Under the pieces are notes generated by a model. It was not told where the DNA came from. It saw only the letters and a list, made by a program, of their open reading frames with translations, and made no database searches. The position numbers were made by a program, and so were the translations under genes. Shown in pieces: positions 18,382 to 28,355 of a stretch of 64,000 bases of DNA (positions within the stretch are counted from its first letter, which is position 1; each line of letters starts with the position of its first letter). This DNA comes from Hymenobacter montanus (lineage in GTDB: Bacteria > Bacteroidota > Bacteroidia > Cytophagales > Hymenobacteraceae): NCBI RefSeq assembly GCF_014699115.1, contig NZ_JACXAD010000025.1:23242-87241 (forward strand), in the 5' to 3' direction.

Positions 18382-20334
18382 ATGCAAGAAACCGTTCTTC
18401 CCGGCGCTGTCGCCCCTTATCCCACGTTGCTCTACGTGCTGATTCCGCTGCTGCCTTTCCTGGGCTTTCTGCTGAATGGCTTGCTGAACCGAAAGCTATC
18501 CGGCACCGTGGCCGGGCTCATTGGCAGCGCCACCGTGCTCGGCTCGTTCCTGATTTCGGTGATGCTGTTCCTGAACTTCCAGTACCAGTACACCGTGCAG
18601 CTTTTCGACTGGATTTCCGTCGGCTCGCTGCAAATTCCTTTTCAGTACCAGATTGATCAGCTCAGCCTGATTATGCTGCTGCTGGTGACGGGCGTGGGCT
18701 TCCTGATTCACGTGTATAGTATCGGCTACATGCACCACGACGAAAACGTGGGCAAGTTCTTTAGCTTCCTGAACCTGTTCATCTTCAGCATGCTGCTGCT
18801 GGTAATGGGTGCCAACTTCGTCATCCTCTTCATCGGTTGGGAAGGCGTGGGCTTGTGCTCCTACCTGCTCATCGGCTTTTGGAACAAGAACACCGCGTAC
18901 AACAACGCCGCCAAAAAAGCCTTCATCATCAACCGCATTGGCGATCTGGGCTTCCTGCTCGGGATATTTCTTATCTACCTTACCTTCAACTCAGTGCAGT
19001 ACGCGGAGGTATTCCAGAAGGCCAGCCTGGGGCAGTTTGGAACCTACGGCGCGGGCATCTGCACGGCCATTACCCTGCTGCTGTTTGTTGGGGCCATGGG
19101 TAAGTCGGCACAGCTGCCGCTCTACACCTGGCTGCCCGATGCCATGGCCGGTCCTACGCCCGTTTCGGCGCTCATCCACGCTGCTACCATGGTTACGGCC
19201 GGTATCTACATGGTGCTGCGGGCTAACGTGCTATTCACCCTGGCGCCCGAAACGCTGGAAGTAGTGGCCATCGTGGGCGCAGCCACAGCCTTGTTTGCCG
19301 CTACCATCGGCCTGGCGCAGAACGACATCAAGAAGGTATTAGCGTATTCCACCGTGTCGCAGCTTGGCTACATGTTCCTGGCTTTGGGCGTAATGGGCTA
19401 CTCCTCCGCCCTGTTCCACGTCCTTACCCACGCGTTTTTCAAGGCGCTGATGTTCCTCGGTGCCGGCTCGGTTATTCACGCCATGAGCAACGAGCAGGAC
19501 CTACGTCGCATGGGTGGCCTGCGTAAGGCCCTGCCCATCACGTTCCTGACCTTTCTTATTGGCTGCCTGGCCATCTCGGGCATTCCGCCGTTCTCCGGCT
19601 TTTTCTCGAAGGACGAAATTCTGAGCCACGCTTATGAGCACAACAAAGCATTGTGGGCCATGGGATTACTCACGGCCTTCCTGACGGCGTTTTACATGTT
19701 CCGTCTGCTGTTCCTGGCCTTTTTTGGCGAGTTCCGCGGCACGGCCGAGCAGAAAAACCACTTGCACGAGTCGCCCGCTTCGATGACGCTGCCACTGGTT
19801 GTGCTGGCCCTGCTGGCCGCCGCCGGCGGGTTTATGGGGGCCCCCATGTTCACGGGTGGTCGCCACTACCTGGCCGACTACCTGGCTCCGATTTTTACCT
19901 ACTCGCGGCGCCTCCTGCCGGCGGCCTTCTCCGCCGAGCCCGACCATAACACCGAATTGATGCTAATGGGCTTGTCGGTAGCGGCGGGCTTGTTGGGCAT
20001 CGTTCTAGCCTACGTATTTTACGTAGCCCGCGCCCAGCGCCCAGTCGAAGAGGATGCCCAGCGCTCGGCTCCTGAGCGCTTGGTGTACCATAAATACTAT
20101 ATTGATGAGCTATACAATGCTTTGTTTACGCGGCCCATCATGGCCCTATCCAACGGCTTGTACAAGTTTGTGGAGAATGGCATCATCAACCCGGTTGTCG
20201 GCAGCTTTGGCCGCATCGTAAATGGGGGCGGGCAGCTGCTGCGCTACGTGCAAACCGGTGCCGTAGAAACCTATTTGATTCTGATGGTAATCGGCATCGT
20301 GCTGATTCTTGGTTTGAATTTTGGGCGGCTTTAG
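18382..20334 (+). CDS. nuoL: NADH-quinone oxidoreductase subunit L
   Basis: 650 residues (E. coli NuoL 613). It has the antiporter-like core of complex I: GWEGVGLCSYLLIGFW, KKAFIINRIGDLGFLLG, KSAQLPLYTWLPDAMAGPTPVSALIHAATMVTAG and the lysine/histidine-bearing ALFHVLTHAFFKALMFLGAGS. About 14-16 helices, ending with the long amphipathic and anchoring C-terminal helices typical of NuoL. It pumps protons in the distal membrane arm. It is separated from nuoK by a repeat and is not followed by nuoM. Confidence 0.95.
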   Translation: MQETVLPGAVAPYPTLLYVLIPLLPFLGFLLNGLLNRKLSGTVAGLIGSATVLGSFLISVMLFLNFQYQYTVQLFDWISVGSLQIPFQYQIDQLSLIMLLLVTGVGFLIHVYSIGYMHHDENVGKFFSFLNLFIFSMLLLVMGANFVILFIGWEGVGLCSYLLIGFWNKNTAYNNAAKKAFIINRIGDLGFLLGIFLIYLTFNSVQYAEVFQKASLGQFGTYGAGICTAITLLLFVGAMGKSAQLPLYTWLPDAMAGPTPVSALIHAATMVTAGIYMVLRANVLFTLAPETLEVVAIVGAATALFAATIGLAQNDIKKVLAYSTVSQLGYMFLALGVMGYSSALFHVLTHAFFKALMFLGAGSVIHAMSNEQDLRRMGGLRKALPITFLTFLIGCLAISGIPPFSGFFSKDEILSHAYEHNKALWAMGLLTAFLTAFYMFRLLFLAFFGEFRGTAEQKNHLHESPASMTLPLVVLALLAAAGGFMGAPMFTGGRHYLADYLAPIFTYSRRLLPAAFSAEPDHNTELMLMGLSVAAGLLGIVLAYVFYVARAQRPVEEDAQRSAPERLVYHKYYIDELYNALFTRPIMALSNGLYKFVENGIINPVVGSFGRIVNGGGQLLRYVQTGAVETYLILMVIGIVLILGLNFGRL

Positions 20335-20933
20335 GCCGGCTTACTCATCGCCTATCAGTTTTTAGATTAGCTCTGGCGGATGAGATACCATTCTGCTGGC
20401 ATGATGGCCACTGCTGAAACCAACGCCTCATGAAGCTTCGAGGGGTATGTCTATCCTGGCTGGCCGCCAGCATTCTGCGGCGGTATTAAGTGCTGGCTCG
20501 GCAAATACCAGCACGACAATATGGCACTAATTCAGGTGTTGATATTACGCTGATCTTATATTTGGGTAGGCCTTGAAGCAGGGCCACCACTGGCAGGCAC
20601 GGCTTTGGGATGGCGAATGGAGCATGAATGAGCTCTTGCTAGCCCAGCCCGTCGGCTTTGGTACATGAGGCATTGAGGTGCTGATGATTAAGGTTGGCCT
20701 AGCTACTCGACGGTTACTGTCGTAAGTGCCGATCACAGGCTCAATTTTAGTGATAAGGTGTGAAGCGCGACAATTAAATAAATAACGCGCACTTATTGAG
20801 TGACTTGTAGCGCATTTGGTTGCGTGGCACGCCGATATAACAACTTTTTTAATTAGAAAAAGTATAGCTCCTTGTTCGTGCTGGCTCAATTGTTGGTAGC
20901 GGATTTATACACCAATTCCCCTAACACTTTTTT
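20335..20933. other. Intergenic region with possible gene remnant
   Basis: A short forward frame near 20572-20667 reads KQGHHWQARLWDGEWSMNE and then stops, and may be the trace of a dead gene I cannot identify. The small hairpin GTGCTGG...CCAGCAC lies near 20490. The promoter of the OmpA-like gene must be at the right end. Confidence 0.3.
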
Positions 20934-22532
20934 ATGCGCTTAAAACCTCAACTCCTACGTGGACTTGCGCTGGGTACGGTCATGCTTGGCATGGCTGCCT
21001 CCCCGTCACAGGCTCAAACCCCTGATAGAAAAACCGCCCTCAGCGCCAACGTTGGCCTGCTGCAATACCGCGGTAACATGGGTAGTGATTTCTGGGACCG
21101 CTCCGGGCCCGACCTCGAGGTAGGCGGTGGCGGATCCATCACCCGGTACTTGTCGCCGTCGTTCGATCTCAGCTTGCTGGGATATTACGAGTTGTATAAA
21201 TTCAGCAGCAGAGTACGGGCCGGCGATAACTTCGATGCCAATATGGGCATGGTAGATCTGGGCATCAAGCTCAAGCTTAACAATGGCAAGATTCTAAAGG
21301 AAGAAGCTCTCATCCAGCCCTACCTGATGGGTGGTGGCGGCGCTATTTTCGCCAATAGCCGGGGCCGTGCCAATGGCCGGGATTTCTTCAACCAAATTCG
21401 CCGGCCCGAAGTCTTCGGCCTGGCGGGCATCCGGATTCGCCTCGGCGGCGCGGTAGGCCTGGACCTGACCACCAGCCAGCACTACCCCCTCACGGATCGG
21501 ATCGACAACCTGTACGGGAGCCCGGATGATAAGCTGTACGACCGGTTCTTGCTGCACCAGGCTGGTATCACCGTGGCCCTGGGCCAGACTAAGGACACTG
21601 ATGGTGATGGCGTGTCCGACAAAAAAGACAAATGCCCCGGCACCCCCAAAGGCGTGGCTGTGGACCCCAACGGCTGCCCACTGGATAAAGACGCCGATGG
21701 TGTACCCGACTACCAGGATAAGTGCCCCGATGAGAAAGGCGTGGCCGCGCTCGAAGGCTGCCCCGACCGTGATGGCGACGGCATTCGCGACAGCGACGAC
21801 AAATGCCCCGACACCCCCGGCAAAGCTGAACTCGGCGGTTGCCCCGACGCGGACAGCGATGGCGTAATTGACCAGAATGACAAGTGCCCCAACACTCCGG
21901 CTGGGGTGCAGGTAGATGCCAACGGTTGCCCCTTGGATAAAGACGGCGACGGTGTGCCTGACTATCAGGATCGTTGCCCCGAGCGTGCCGGTCCGGCTTC
22001 GAACAAAGGCTGCCCCGAGGTGAAAGCTGAAACCAAGAAGCGCCTGCAAGAGGCTACGAAGTTCATCAACTTCGAATTCAACAAGGCCGTGCTGCTGCCC
22101 AGCTCGTACCCGACGCTGAAAGACCTGGCTGCTGTCATGGCTGAGTACCCCGACTACACGCTGAGCATCTCGGGCCACACCGACAGCAAGGGTGCCGATA
22201 ACTACAACCTGCGCCTCTCCGATGACCGTGCGGCTTCAGCCCGTACCTACATGCTGAGCCAGGCTGTACCGGCCGACCGTATCGTGTCGCATGGCTACGG
22301 TGAAACCAAGCCGATTGCGGACAACGCTACTGCAAAAGGCCAGGCCATCAACCGCCGCGTCGAGTTCGACCTCTACCTCACTGGCGACCCCAACGCTGCC
22401 GAAGTGAAGTACGGCCCAGCCCCGACCATCGCCCCTGAGCCGGTGAAAGCCGCTCCGGTGAAGAAGGCTCCCGCCAAAAAGGCTCCTGCCAAAAAGGCCC
22501 CGGCCAAAAAGGCCCCAGCCAAGCGCAAGTAA
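20934..22532 (+). CDS. OmpA family protein with thrombospondin type 3 repeats
   Basis: 532 residues. Signal peptide to about 28 (ASPSQAQ), then an OmpA-like beta-barrel to about 215. A calcium-binding thrombospondin type 3 series follows (repeats such as DTDGDGVSDKKDKCPGTPKG, DKDADGVPDYQDKCP, DSDGVIDQNDKCP, about 220-360). Residues 375-485 are an OmpA C-terminal peptidoglycan-binding domain (FEFNKAVLLPSSYPTL, ISGHTDSKGADNYNLRLSDDR, NRRVEF). It tethers the outer membrane to peptidoglycan. A lysine/alanine/proline tail with four KKAPA repeats ends the protein. Followed by a strong terminator. Confidence 0.93.
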   Translation: MRLKPQLLRGLALGTVMLGMAASPSQAQTPDRKTALSANVGLLQYRGNMGSDFWDRSGPDLEVGGGGSITRYLSPSFDLSLLGYYELYKFSSRVRAGDNFDANMGMVDLGIKLKLNNGKILKEEALIQPYLMGGGGAIFANSRGRANGRDFFNQIRRPEVFGLAGIRIRLGGAVGLDLTTSQHYPLTDRIDNLYGSPDDKLYDRFLLHQAGITVALGQTKDTDGDGVSDKKDKCPGTPKGVAVDPNGCPLDKDADGVPDYQDKCPDEKGVAALEGCPDRDGDGIRDSDDKCPDTPGKAELGGCPDADSDGVIDQNDKCPNTPAGVQVDANGCPLDKDGDGVPDYQDRCPERAGPASNKGCPEVKAETKKRLQEATKFINFEFNKAVLLPSSYPTLKDLAAVMAEYPDYTLSISGHTDSKGADNYNLRLSDDRAASARTYMLSQAVPADRIVSHGYGETKPIADNATAKGQAINRRVEFDLYLTGDPNAAEVKYGPAPTIAPEPVKAAPVKKAPAKKAPAKKAPAKKAPAKRK

Positions 22533-22560
22533 GCCGCCCACGCGGTAAGCGCTAAGTAGA

Positions 22561-22593
22561 AAAAAGGCCCGCTCGATAAGAGCGGGCCTTTTT
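22561..22593 (+). terminator. Rho-independent terminator after ompA-like gene
   Basis: Stem AAAAAGGCCCGCTC / GAGCGGGCCTTTTT with loop GATAA, 28 bases after the stop codon. Confidence 0.85.
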
Positions 22594-22742
22594 GTGTTAG
22601 AGCGTATAGGGAAGTTGGAAGACTGAGGGTAGCTCGGCGCACGTCTGAGACGCGCGGCCCAATTAACCTTCTCTCATCTCGCCTAAACTAACGCCAGGTT
22701 CCCCCTCTCTCCCAGAGAGGGAGCAGGGGGGTGGGGCCCCAC

Positions 22743-23462
22743 CTACACCAGAGCCAGCATCTGCCGGGCATTGCCAATGGCGGAGGCGTCGATGTCGTTG
22801 TTGAAATACAGGTAAGCTTCCCGCACCCCCGGCTGAGCCTGAATTTCACCGGCCACGCGGCGTAAAAACCCTTCGTCGTAAGGAGAGCGGTAAAGGTCCG
22901 GTACGCCGTGGAAGCGGTAGTAGAGCACCGGCGCGGTGCCCACTACCGCATCGGGCAATTGCGGATGGCTCTGGCCACAGAAGCTAATGCGGCGACTGGT
23001 TAGCTCATCGTATACCGCCGGCTGCCACCAGCTAGGATGCCGGAACTCAAGTACGTTGGCGAAGGCCGGATCGAGGCAATCAGCGATGCGGGCGAGGCGG
23101 TCGGGGGCGTAGGTAAGGCGGGGCGGCAGCTGGAACAGCACGGGCCCCAGCTTGTCGAGCAGGCCCCGGGCGGTGGTGTGGTAGAAGTCGCCCAGTAGCT
23201 GCTGTACGTTATTGAACTGCTTGTAGTGCGTGATGAGCTGCGGCGCTTTCACGGCAAACAAGAAGCCCGGTGGGCTCAGGGCGTACCAGTTTTCCAGCGA
23301 CGAAAGCTTGGGAAACTGGTAGAAAGTGACGTTCAGCTCCAGGGAGCGGAAGTGCTGGCTATAGTAATCAAACCAGAGCCGCATGGGCATTTTTTCGGGA
23401 TAAAAAGCGCCGCGCCAGTGGCGGTAGTGGTAGCCCGAACAACCGATGTGAAATGTCACCAT
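22743..23462 (-). CDS. DUF72 domain protein (YecE family)
   Basis: 239 residues with the DUF72 TIM-barrel signature: HIGCSGYHYRHWRGAFYP at the start, FRSLELNVTFYQFP, FLFAVKAPQLITH, LGPVLFQLPP, LEFRHPSWW and a late YLYFNNDIDASAIGNA. The family is widespread but its reaction is not established. Convergent with the OmpA-like gene; a CCCTCTCT/AGAGAGGG hairpin at 22703-22721 lies just past its stop and could terminate it. Confidence 0.9.
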   Translation of the reverse strand: MVTFHIGCSGYHYRHWRGAFYPEKMPMRLWFDYYSQHFRSLELNVTFYQFPKLSSLENWYALSPPGFLFAVKAPQLITHYKQFNNVQQLLGDFYHTTARGLLDKLGPVLFQLPPRLTYAPDRLARIADCLDPAFANVLEFRHPSWWQPAVYDELTSRRISFCGQSHPQLPDAVVGTAPVLYYRFHGVPDLYRSPYDEGFLRRVAGEIQAQPGVREAYLYFNNDIDASAIGNARQMLALV

Positions 23463-24141
23463 GCTTTCCCAAACGACGGAAGCCTTCTCTGCGTTGGCGG
23501 CAGGACCCTGATTTGTGGCACGTACCGCCCGTTTTCGACACTTCCGGCACCGATACGTGGAGCCACTTACCTTATCAACGTGCGTATCTGGGTGGCGACT
23601 CGAGCGGAATCCTCGAAGCCCGGCACAATAGCGTAAGGACCACTCGTATTGGCTGGGAGCATTGAGCGCCGCGGCTCAACAGCGGCTGGGGAAACAAGCA
23701 TCGGCTGGTTACTGCTTGCCGTTGAGTGGTACGGGAGTCGCGGCCAGCAAGCACAACCCCGCTACCACAAGACTATGGCGCTTCGTAGAAGGATGCAAAA
23801 ATAAAGACGAAGTAATGGCCTTTCGCTCGGCTTTTTGGTAATTTGGCGCAGCCAACCCTCCCGGCAATTATTGTCTTAAGCCAGGTCAAGCAGGCTATTG
23901 CTAACTAAAGAACAACTATTCGACGGTGGTAAGTAGCCTGGGCCCGGCATCGCGGCCCATGCTATCAGCTTAGCCAAGCCGCTAGTAGCAAAGCAGGGGA
24001 ATGTCTGGCTGCTATTATTTTGCCCCGGCGGAGGGCAAGAGTCTTTCAGCGCTTGCGCTAAACAAAGAAATATTGGGCTGTGGCAGCCGACTTTTTTGGA
24101 TAATTTTCACCTCATCTTTATTTTTCATCAACCCCTCTTTC
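23463..24141. other. Intergenic region with possible gene remnant
   Basis: A forward frame around 23483-23665 reads WRQDPDLWHVPPVFDTSGTD and ends TTRIGWEH; its composition looks protein-like but it has no proper start and no family I recognise, so it may be a remnant. The rest (23666-24141) shows nothing beyond the AT-rich leader of the peptidase gene. Confidence 0.3.
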
Positions 24142-26265
24142 ATGAGAATCTCCTATGCCTACCTGGCGGCATTGCTGATAAGCTCGCCCGCCTTTGCCCA
24201 AGCACCGGTCAAGAATCTGCCGTACCCGCAAACGAAGAAGGTAGATACGGTTGCGACTTATTTTGGCACTAAGGTAGCCGACCCCTTCCGCTGGCTGGAA
24301 AACGACCAGGCCCCCGATACCAAGGGCTGGGTGCAGGAAGAAAACAAGGTCACCCAAGGCTACCTGGCTCAGATTCCCTTCCGCGAAGCCATCCGCAAGC
24401 GCCTCGAAACTCTGTGGAACTACGAGAAGTACAGCGCCCCGTTCAAGGAGGGTCCGTACACGTACTTTTCGAAAAATACCGGCCTGCAAAATCAGTCGGT
24501 ACTCTATCGTCAGCAGGGCACCGGCGCGCCGGAGGTGTTTCTCGACCCCAATAACTTTTCGAAGGATGGCACCACTTCGCTGGCCGGTATCAACTTCACC
24601 AAAGACGGCAGCCTGGCCGCCTACCAACTCTCGGAAGGCGGCTCCGACTGGCGCAAGGTGGTGGTGCTGCGCACGACTAACAAGTCCATTGTGGGTGATA
24701 CGCTGAAGGACGTGAAGTTCTCGGGCCTGGCCTGGAAGGGCAACGACGGCTTTTACTACAGCAGCTACGACAAGCCCAAGGCAGGCAGCCAACTGGCGGG
24801 CCTGACCCAGCTTCACAAGCTGTTTTACCACCAACTGGGCACCCCACAAACGGCCGATAAGCTGATTTTTGGCGGTGAGAAAACCCCTCGCCGCTACATC
24901 GGCGCTTCCGTAACGGAGGACCAGCGCTTCCTGATCATTACGGCGGCCAACACCACTACCGGCAATGAGCTGTACATCCAGGACCTGAGCAAGCCCGGCA
25001 GCCCCATTGTGCAGGTGGTCGACCACGAGAAGAACGAAGCTGAGGTTATCGATAACGTGGGCAGCAAGCTCTACATCTTCACCAACCTGAATGCGCCCAA
25101 TAACCGGGTGGTGACCGTAGACGCCGCCAACCCCAAGCCCGCCAATTGGAAAGACCTGATTCCGGAAACCAAGAACGTGCTGAGCGCCTCGACGGCCGGC
25201 GGTAAAATCTTCGCCAACTACCTGAAAGACGCCACTTCGCTGATCGAGCAGTACGATATGGCCGGCAAAAAGGAGCGCGCCATTACGTTGCCCTCGGTGG
25301 GCACGGCCGGGGGCTTCAACGCCAAGAAAACGGAAAAGGAAACCTACTACACCTTCACCTCCTACACTTACCCGCCCACTATTTTCAAGTACGACATTGC
25401 CACTGGCAAATCAACCGTGTTCAAGAAAGCCGGCGTCCAGTTCGACCCCACCCAGTTTGAGTCGAAGCAGGTGTTTTACACTTCGAAAGACGGCACCCGC
25501 ATCCCCATGATTATCACTCATAAAAAGGGGGTGGTGCTCAATGGTAAAAACCCCACGCTGCTCTATGCCTACGGCGGCTTCAACGTCAGCCTGACGCCCA
25601 GCTTCAGCACCTCCAACATTGTGCTGCTGGAAAATGGCGGCATCTACGCCGTGCCCAACCTGCGCGGGGGCGGCGAGTACGGCGAGAAGTGGCACCTGGC
25701 CGGCACTAAGCTGCAAAAGCAAAACGTGTTCGACGACTTTATTGCCGCGGCCGACTACCTCAAAGCCAACAAGTACACCGACGCCGACCACTTAGCCATC
25801 GCCGGCGGCTCGAATGGTGGCCTGCTGGTTGGGGCCACCATGGCCCAGCGGCCCGATCTCTGCAAAGTGGCCTTCCCGGCCGTGGGCGTGATGGACATGC
25901 TGCGCTACCACAAGTTCACGTCCGGGGCTGGCTGGGCCTACGATTACGGCACGGCCGAGGATTCCAAGCAGATGTTTGAGTACCTCTACAAGTATTCGCC
26001 CTACCATGCCCTGAAGCCCGCCAGCTACCCCGCTACCCTCGTCACCACCGCCGACCACGACGACCGGGTCGTGCCCGCGCACTCGTTCAAGTTTGCCGCG
26101 CGCCTGCAAGAAGCGCAGAAGGGCCCCGCCCCGGTGCTCATCCGTATCGAAACGAAAGCCGGCCACGGCGCCGGCCGCTCCACCGCGCAGATTATTGGGG
26201 AGCAGACTGATAAATGGGCTTTTATGTTCCAGAACATGGGGCTGGCGCCTTATCAGAATAACTAG
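24142..26265 (+). CDS. Prolyl oligopeptidase family serine peptidase (S9A)
   Basis: 707 residues from ATG 24142, which starts a signal peptide (MRISYAYLAALLISSPAFAQ); the open frame extends further upstream but without a signal. The N-terminal part is the seven-bladed propeller with the usual PYPxTKKVDTVATYFG...DPFRWLEND opening. The catalytic domain has GGSNGGLLVG (nucleophile Ser557), Asp in DHDDRVVPAHS and His in AGHGAGRS. It cleaves short peptides after proline and, given the signal, acts in the periplasm. Terminator at 26317. Confidence 0.95.
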   Translation: MRISYAYLAALLISSPAFAQAPVKNLPYPQTKKVDTVATYFGTKVADPFRWLENDQAPDTKGWVQEENKVTQGYLAQIPFREAIRKRLETLWNYEKYSAPFKEGPYTYFSKNTGLQNQSVLYRQQGTGAPEVFLDPNNFSKDGTTSLAGINFTKDGSLAAYQLSEGGSDWRKVVVLRTTNKSIVGDTLKDVKFSGLAWKGNDGFYYSSYDKPKAGSQLAGLTQLHKLFYHQLGTPQTADKLIFGGEKTPRRYIGASVTEDQRFLIITAANTTTGNELYIQDLSKPGSPIVQVVDHEKNEAEVIDNVGSKLYIFTNLNAPNNRVVTVDAANPKPANWKDLIPETKNVLSASTAGGKIFANYLKDATSLIEQYDMAGKKERAITLPSVGTAGGFNAKKTEKETYYTFTSYTYPPTIFKYDIATGKSTVFKKAGVQFDPTQFESKQVFYTSKDGTRIPMIITHKKGVVLNGKNPTLLYAYGGFNVSLTPSFSTSNIVLLENGGIYAVPNLRGGGEYGEKWHLAGTKLQKQNVFDDFIAAADYLKANKYTDADHLAIAGGSNGGLLVGATMAQRPDLCKVAFPAVGVMDMLRYHKFTSGAGWAYDYGTAEDSKQMFEYLYKYSPYHALKPASYPATLVTTADHDDRVVPAHSFKFAARLQEAQKGPAPVLIRIETKAGHGAGRSTAQIIGEQTDKWAFMFQNMGLAPYQNN

Positions 26266-26316
26266 GCGCGAGTAGGATTATGGTCCTCTCCGGAAGCGCA
26301 GCAAGTAGAGGCATTG

Positions 26317-26358
26317 AACCTAAAAAGGAGGGACTGGTTAGTCCCTCCTTTTTAGGTT
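26317..26358 (+). terminator. Strong hairpin terminator
   Basis: A 19-base perfect stem (AACCTAAAAAGGAGGGACT at 26317-26335, complement at 26340-26358) around the loop GGTT. Base symmetry allows function in both directions. Confidence 0.85.
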
Positions 26359-26747
26359 TAGAGGATATTTGGAAAATGTCTGTCCTAAAAAAAGAACGTC
26401 CTGCTCCTCTGGCGTCGAGCAGGATGTTCTGGTGATTTTCCGGATAGCCTCCTAAATAGCGCGACAATATCGACTTAAAGAGGCAGGCCCAACGTTTCGG
26501 GTAACGCTATGGTTGGGTGAATTGGGCAAGCCGAGTGGCTTGATGCTACATGCAACCTCACAAGTCGGGCCACGACCTTGCTATCGAATAACGTCCATGA
26601 ACTCGGTACAATGTACCATTTGGGGCTGACATGGCTTGGCATTTGTCGGGGTATAACTGCCGGATGTGGCTCCCTGACGGTACTACCCTTAAATCTTATC
26701 TCACTGTCGAAGCCTTCAGTTTTCTAATTTAATCAAACCTCCATTTT

Positions 26748-27668
26748 ATGAACAGAAGTAGTTCGGCAAATCTGATTAACTGGCTTTACGCCTGCTTGGT
26801 TGCGGGGATGAGCCTGCATGCTGCATATGGACAAGCTCAACCGCCCGGCTCTCCTAAAAGCACTAGGATCCCCTTTGAACAAGTCGGGGGGCTCATCTTC
26901 GTGCAGGCAGAATTGAACGGCAAGCCGGCTACTTTTATTCTCGATTCCGGGGCACCAGGATTGATTCTAAACGCCAAGGCCGACACCTCACTTACGTCTG
27001 CGAGCTCGGCTGGGGTTAATGGCGCTTTGACTAAGCAGCGAGTTCAAATTAAAAGCTTCCGGTGGGCCGACATAACGCTGACTGACACGCCTGTTACGAG
27101 CATCGACTTAAGTCATCTGGAGCAGGCTACGGGCCGCTCGTTTGCCGGGCTGATTGGGTATGCACAACTCAAAACCTATGTATTGCTGCTCGATTATAAA
27201 GCAAATCAGCTGATGCTAACAACAGAACGGGCTTTAATTGTCAAAGAATTAGGGACACCTAAATACATACTTGCACTGGAACAGACAAAACACATCCCAA
27301 TACTTACCGGCACAATTCAAGGCACTACGTTCCGTTTTGGGCTGGACACCGGCGCACAACTTAATGTGTTTAGCCAGCCTTTGAGGCCGAAATTACCAGC
27401 CGGGAGCTACCGTGTTACGAGCAGTAGCTTGCTTAAAGGGGCCGACAAAATAACATCGTCGACAGAGCAGGGAGAGATAAAAACCATCTCAGTCGCGGGG
27501 GTTAAGTATCGGCACATGGGGGTTGTTTTTTCGGACATTTCTCATCTCAATGCTGGCTATAAGCTAGGAATCGATGGGTTGCTGGGCTACCCATTCTTGA
27601 GCCAATATCTAACAGTTATTGATTTTCCCCAAAAGAGCCTGTTGCTATGGAAACCACGTTCTAAATAA
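26748..27668 (+). CDS. Retropepsin-like aspartyl protease, secreted
   Basis: 306 residues with a signal peptide ending near AAYGQA. Two aspartic protease half-sites are visible: ILDSGAP with Asp66 and GLDTGAQ with Asp200, each followed by the hydrophobic flap pattern of clan AA. The first motif is DSG rather than DTG, which is tolerated in the family. Duplicated halves in one chain suggest an intramolecular pepsin-like pairing. It stands alone; the 480 bases upstream hold only the terminator of the peptidase gene and no other visible feature. Confidence 0.85.
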   Translation: MNRSSSANLINWLYACLVAGMSLHAAYGQAQPPGSPKSTRIPFEQVGGLIFVQAELNGKPATFILDSGAPGLILNAKADTSLTSASSAGVNGALTKQRVQIKSFRWADITLTDTPVTSIDLSHLEQATGRSFAGLIGYAQLKTYVLLLDYKANQLMLTTERALIVKELGTPKYILALEQTKHIPILTGTIQGTTFRFGLDTGAQLNVFSQPLRPKLPAGSYRVTSSSLLKGADKITSSTEQGEIKTISVAGVKYRHMGVVFSDISHLNAGYKLGIDGLLGYPFLSQYLTVIDFPQKSLLLWKPRSK

Positions 27669-27764
27669 TGACCATCCATTTAGTCGGAAACCGCCTCCTG
27701 TCCCGTAAGTCCTAAAATGAGCAGTTTGTAATTTGTGTTTATTAATAATAGAATAAAAAATTAT

Positions 27765-28355
27765 TTATTCCATAATTTCGTAGGCAATAGGCTTGAAGGC
27801 ATAGTTGTTCGACATCTCGGCCGAACAGGCGGTCATGCCCACAATCAGGTCCATCCGGGCTTCGAGCACGACGAAGTCGCCGGCCCGGCTTTTGGGTGGC
27901 AGTACGCCGACCTTACCCGTCTCGCCATCCACGGTAACGTGCATGAAGATGTTAAAGCAAATCGGAATCTGGTCGGGGCTGATGCCGTACGGAGCCAGCA
28001 CCTCGCTCAGGTTGCCGAAGCAGCCGCGGTGCGGGTGCTGATGGCCGTAAATAATGCGAAAGGTATCTGCGCTGCACGGTGTAAGCAGGAAATCGTGCCG
28101 GCCCACAGTGTCTTCCCGCAGCTCGAACATGACATTGCTGCGGTTGGAGTAGAACGGGTGGCCGGCCGTGAGAAAGATGGTTTCGGCGTAGTCGATGGTG
28201 CGCCCCGAGGACAGGTATTCCGCCGGATCGTGCAGATTGAAGCACACGAAGTCCGACACCTGTTCGCCCTGGGGGTCGGTTACCTTGAGGCGCTGGCCCT
28301 GGCGCAGCACGAAGGCCGTGCCGCTACGCGGCGGTATTAATTGGGGAGTGGGCAT
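27765..28355 (-). CDS. DUF1989 / urea carboxylase-associated family protein
   Basis: 196 residues with the DUF1989 pattern: IPPRSGTAFVLRQGQRLKVTDPQGEQVSDFVCFN, YSNRSNVMF, HDFLLTPCSADTF, HPHRGCFGNLSEVLAPYGI, PICFNIFMHV, VLPPKSRAGDFVVLEAR and GMTACSAEMSNN. The conserved cysteines and histidines suggest a metal site. Family members occur with urea/guanidine metabolism genes. It overlaps the upstream YqcI-type gene by 32 bases, so the two are probably translationally coupled. Confidence 0.88.
   Translation of the reverse strand: MPTPQLIPPRSGTAFVLRQGQRLKVTDPQGEQVSDFVCFNLHDPAEYLSSGRTIDYAETIFLTAGHPFYSNRSNVMFELREDTVGRHDFLLTPCSADTFRIIYGHQHPHRGCFGNLSEVLAPYGISPDQIPICFNIFMHVTVDGETGKVGVLPPKSRAGDFVVLEARMDLIVGMTACSAEMSNNYAFKPIAYEIME

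Noticed and set aside
17894..20334. Mrp-type antiporter subunits instead of NuoK/NuoL
   Set aside because: The NuoK glutamates and surrounding sequence, NuoL length and C-terminal helices fit complex I; no other mrp genes are present.
20545..20889. Reverse-strand frame of 114 codons upstream of the OmpA-like gene
   Set aside because: No coding character or motif, and it would overlap the expected promoter; a forward remnant is at least as plausible.
21294..22178. Reverse-strand frame of 294 codons over the OmpA-like gene
   Set aside because: It arises from the regular codon use of the calcium-binding repeats.
27735..28340. Forward frame of 201 codons opposite the DUF1989 gene
   Set aside because: The reverse frame has the complete DUF1989 motif set.
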